Part shown: one piece after another, positions 62,430-64,000 of the stretch
How positions within the stretch are numbered: the first letter of the stretch is position 1
How the letters are laid out: each line of letters opens with the position of its first letter
Source of the DNA: Bactericera cockerelli
Taxonomy: Eukaryota; Arthropoda; Insecta; Hemiptera; Triozidae
Assembly (NCBI GenBank): GCA_024516035.1
Contig: CM044957.1
Span: 5,716,518 to 5,780,517, forward strand
Direction: 5' to 3'
DNA: 64,000 nt
Notes under the pieces: generated by a model
Databases searched by the model: none
Told to the model about the DNA's origin: nothing
The model's input: the letters and a program-made list of their open reading frames with translations, nothing else
Made by a program: the position numbers and the translations under genes

Positions 62430-64000
62430 GCTGAATTATAGGACTATACCACCTTAATATACAATATCTTGTACAATTTTTGCCTATAATTCCGCCACTG
62501 GTCGCTGTTTCACATCAAAAGAGCTACTCATTTTTCCTCACGAGGTATATATGAGTGGACCCCGAACATCTAAGTACAGAGCAGAAAAATCCTACCTCGC
62601 TGGGGATCGAACCCAGGTTACCGTGCGTGCAATGCCTAGCGCGCCAACTCACTCTGCCACCTTGACTACTACTAAATCTTAGCATGTAATTATATGTATA
62701 AATAATAATAATAATATCGGCTTGTTTATACTGCCGAATTAGGACTATTAAAGTCTCATTTTCCCAGCAGCAAGTCACGATCATGTAATAAGAATTCCAA
62801 ACAGAAGGTATCTTGTCATGTCCTCACTTGGATTCGAACCCACGACGTTTGGAAAATCTGTGTTCACAGTGTTCCGTTTGTTAGGAAAAAGGAAAATATA
62901 AAATTGAAAATTTCAGAAGCGATTTATGATTTATTATAAAAGTAAACAGTAATAGGTATACAGAGTATGACATTATGTTATTACCGATAAGGCGGCGGAC
63001 TTGTAACCTGGAGGTCGGTGGTTCAAGTCCGGGTTTCAGCATAGATTGAGTAAAGCGAGTTTGAGTAGTTGTGACATCACGAAAGTGAATAGCACAAATA
63101 TGATAACTTATTACTTATTACATAATATCATACTTAACACAATTCCACAAAGAAGCTGACGTTAAAGAATAAGGTAGGTACATACCTACCAAAGTAATGT
63201 GAGCTTATAAACGTCACATCAATAAACGATTGTTTATCTTCGTCAGCAACGCCTGCATCTGAGTTATCTACGAAGAAAAAAAATGGAAAGGTCTACCCTA
63301 TCTACATTCTGTGAGATTACCTACTCTTCTCCGAAACAATTGCATCAATATCAGGCTAAATGTTACTTATTTTAACGCGAATGTCAGAGGACACATCTAA
63401 CTTACTCCTATACTTGTTTTTCAAATACATCATTTATTTTGAGAAAAGCCAAATTCGCACATGTACCTAAATGGTAACAAAGGGTAGTAGGTACAATTTT
63501 GTGCACCTGAAATTGTCCCGAGTACCACTGTTTGAGAACCTATGGTTTAATACGTGCACCGACAACGTGAAGTCCCCCCACACTTCTGCTCCCATCGCTG
63601 CGTTGCAATGGAAGAGGTGAGGCGCGGGGTTCCATGTAGTTCTGTATGTGATTTGCGTTTCAATAGGCGAGGCGGGGGGTGGGTTTTTCGATGTTAAAAC
63701 CTCTCTCCTGGCGTTACGGTTGGAGTACAAAATTCGGGGTTTGTTGTTCCTGGGAGTACATAATTCAAAGATTATTTTGGTATGCGGTACAATATTCTAG
63801 CTCCATCGGTTAAAATCGTGAAGTTAGCACCCGACATGTTCCAACCTCTCTCCTGGGGTTACGGTTGGAGTACAAAATTCGGGGTTTGTTGTTCCTAACA
63901 GTACATAATTAGTACATTATAATGGTAGGTGGTACAAAATTCTAGCTTCAATGTCGGGTGCTAGCGTGAAGTTAGCACCCGACATGTTTCAACCGCTCTC
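62430..64000 (-). repeat. right arm of the second giant inverted repeat, runs off the window
   Basis: Reverse complement of 54866-55765 joined to 58600-59515, without the SINE-C/Harbinger insertion. Contains SINE-E (62430-62665, minus), SINE-B (62690-62880, minus) and SINE-C (62985-63110, plus). Ends inside the second 155-bp unit. Confidence 0.88.

Overview
The window is eukaryotic, repeat-rich, AT-rich nuclear DNA with small exons, GT-AG introns, tRNA- and 5S-rRNA-derived SINEs, LINE 3' ends, MITEs and one 100-N assembly gap (38092-38191). The genes and repeats fit an arthropod, most likely an insect; a hemipteran such as a planthopper is only a guess. It is not bacterial: there are no operons, ribosome binding sites or CRISPR arrays.

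Only two protein-coding genes are well supported, and they converge. Plus strand, 947-3877: a four-exon TMEM41A-type VTT/DedA-domain membrane protein of 243 residues. Minus strand, 25126 down to 8559: a twelve-exon solute carrier family 5 (sodium-coupled monocarboxylate transporter type) protein of 593 residues, probably with a non-coding first exon near 31166-31350 and a poly(A) signal at 8479-8484. The exon phases of both genes join without error and give family-typical lengths. A possible terminal exon of a third gene lies at 709-930 on the minus strand.

The rest is repeats. SINE families as named here: A (tRNA-Gly-like head), B (CCCGGTAGCTCAGTGGT head), C (ACCTCAGTAG head), D (ACCTCCGTGGCTCAGTGG head), E (tRNA head followed by a conserved body with GTTCGGGGTCCACTC), F (CCTCCGTGGCGTAATGG head), G (TGCACTGGTAGTCAAGTGG head) and a 5S-rRNA-headed family. 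LINE tail L3a has a conserved GGAAGAGATTGCC / GGCAATAACCCCGCCC hairpin; L3b ends in (CAA)n. R1 to R4 are unclassified repeats. There are piggyBac-, hAT- and PIF/Harbinger-like non-autonomous DNA elements.

Layout: 1-5 kb TMEM41A gene with two tandem arrays; 5-8.5 kb intergenic SINEs and a hAT MITE; 8.5-31.4 kb SLC5A gene with introns full of SINEs and arrays; 31.4-43 kb intergenic repeats; 43-64 kb a run of fold-back structures, including a 7.2 kb inverted repeat (47645-54804) and a second one over 9 kb that runs off the right edge (54866-64000).

The most unusual signal is that at least six tandem duplications or minisatellites in the two genes lie exactly across an exon edge (splice donor, splice acceptor, start codon or stop codon), so real splice sites are followed or preceded by up to 16 decoy copies. 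The second is a 5S-rRNA-derived SINE family that shares its central domain with a tRNA-headed SINE.
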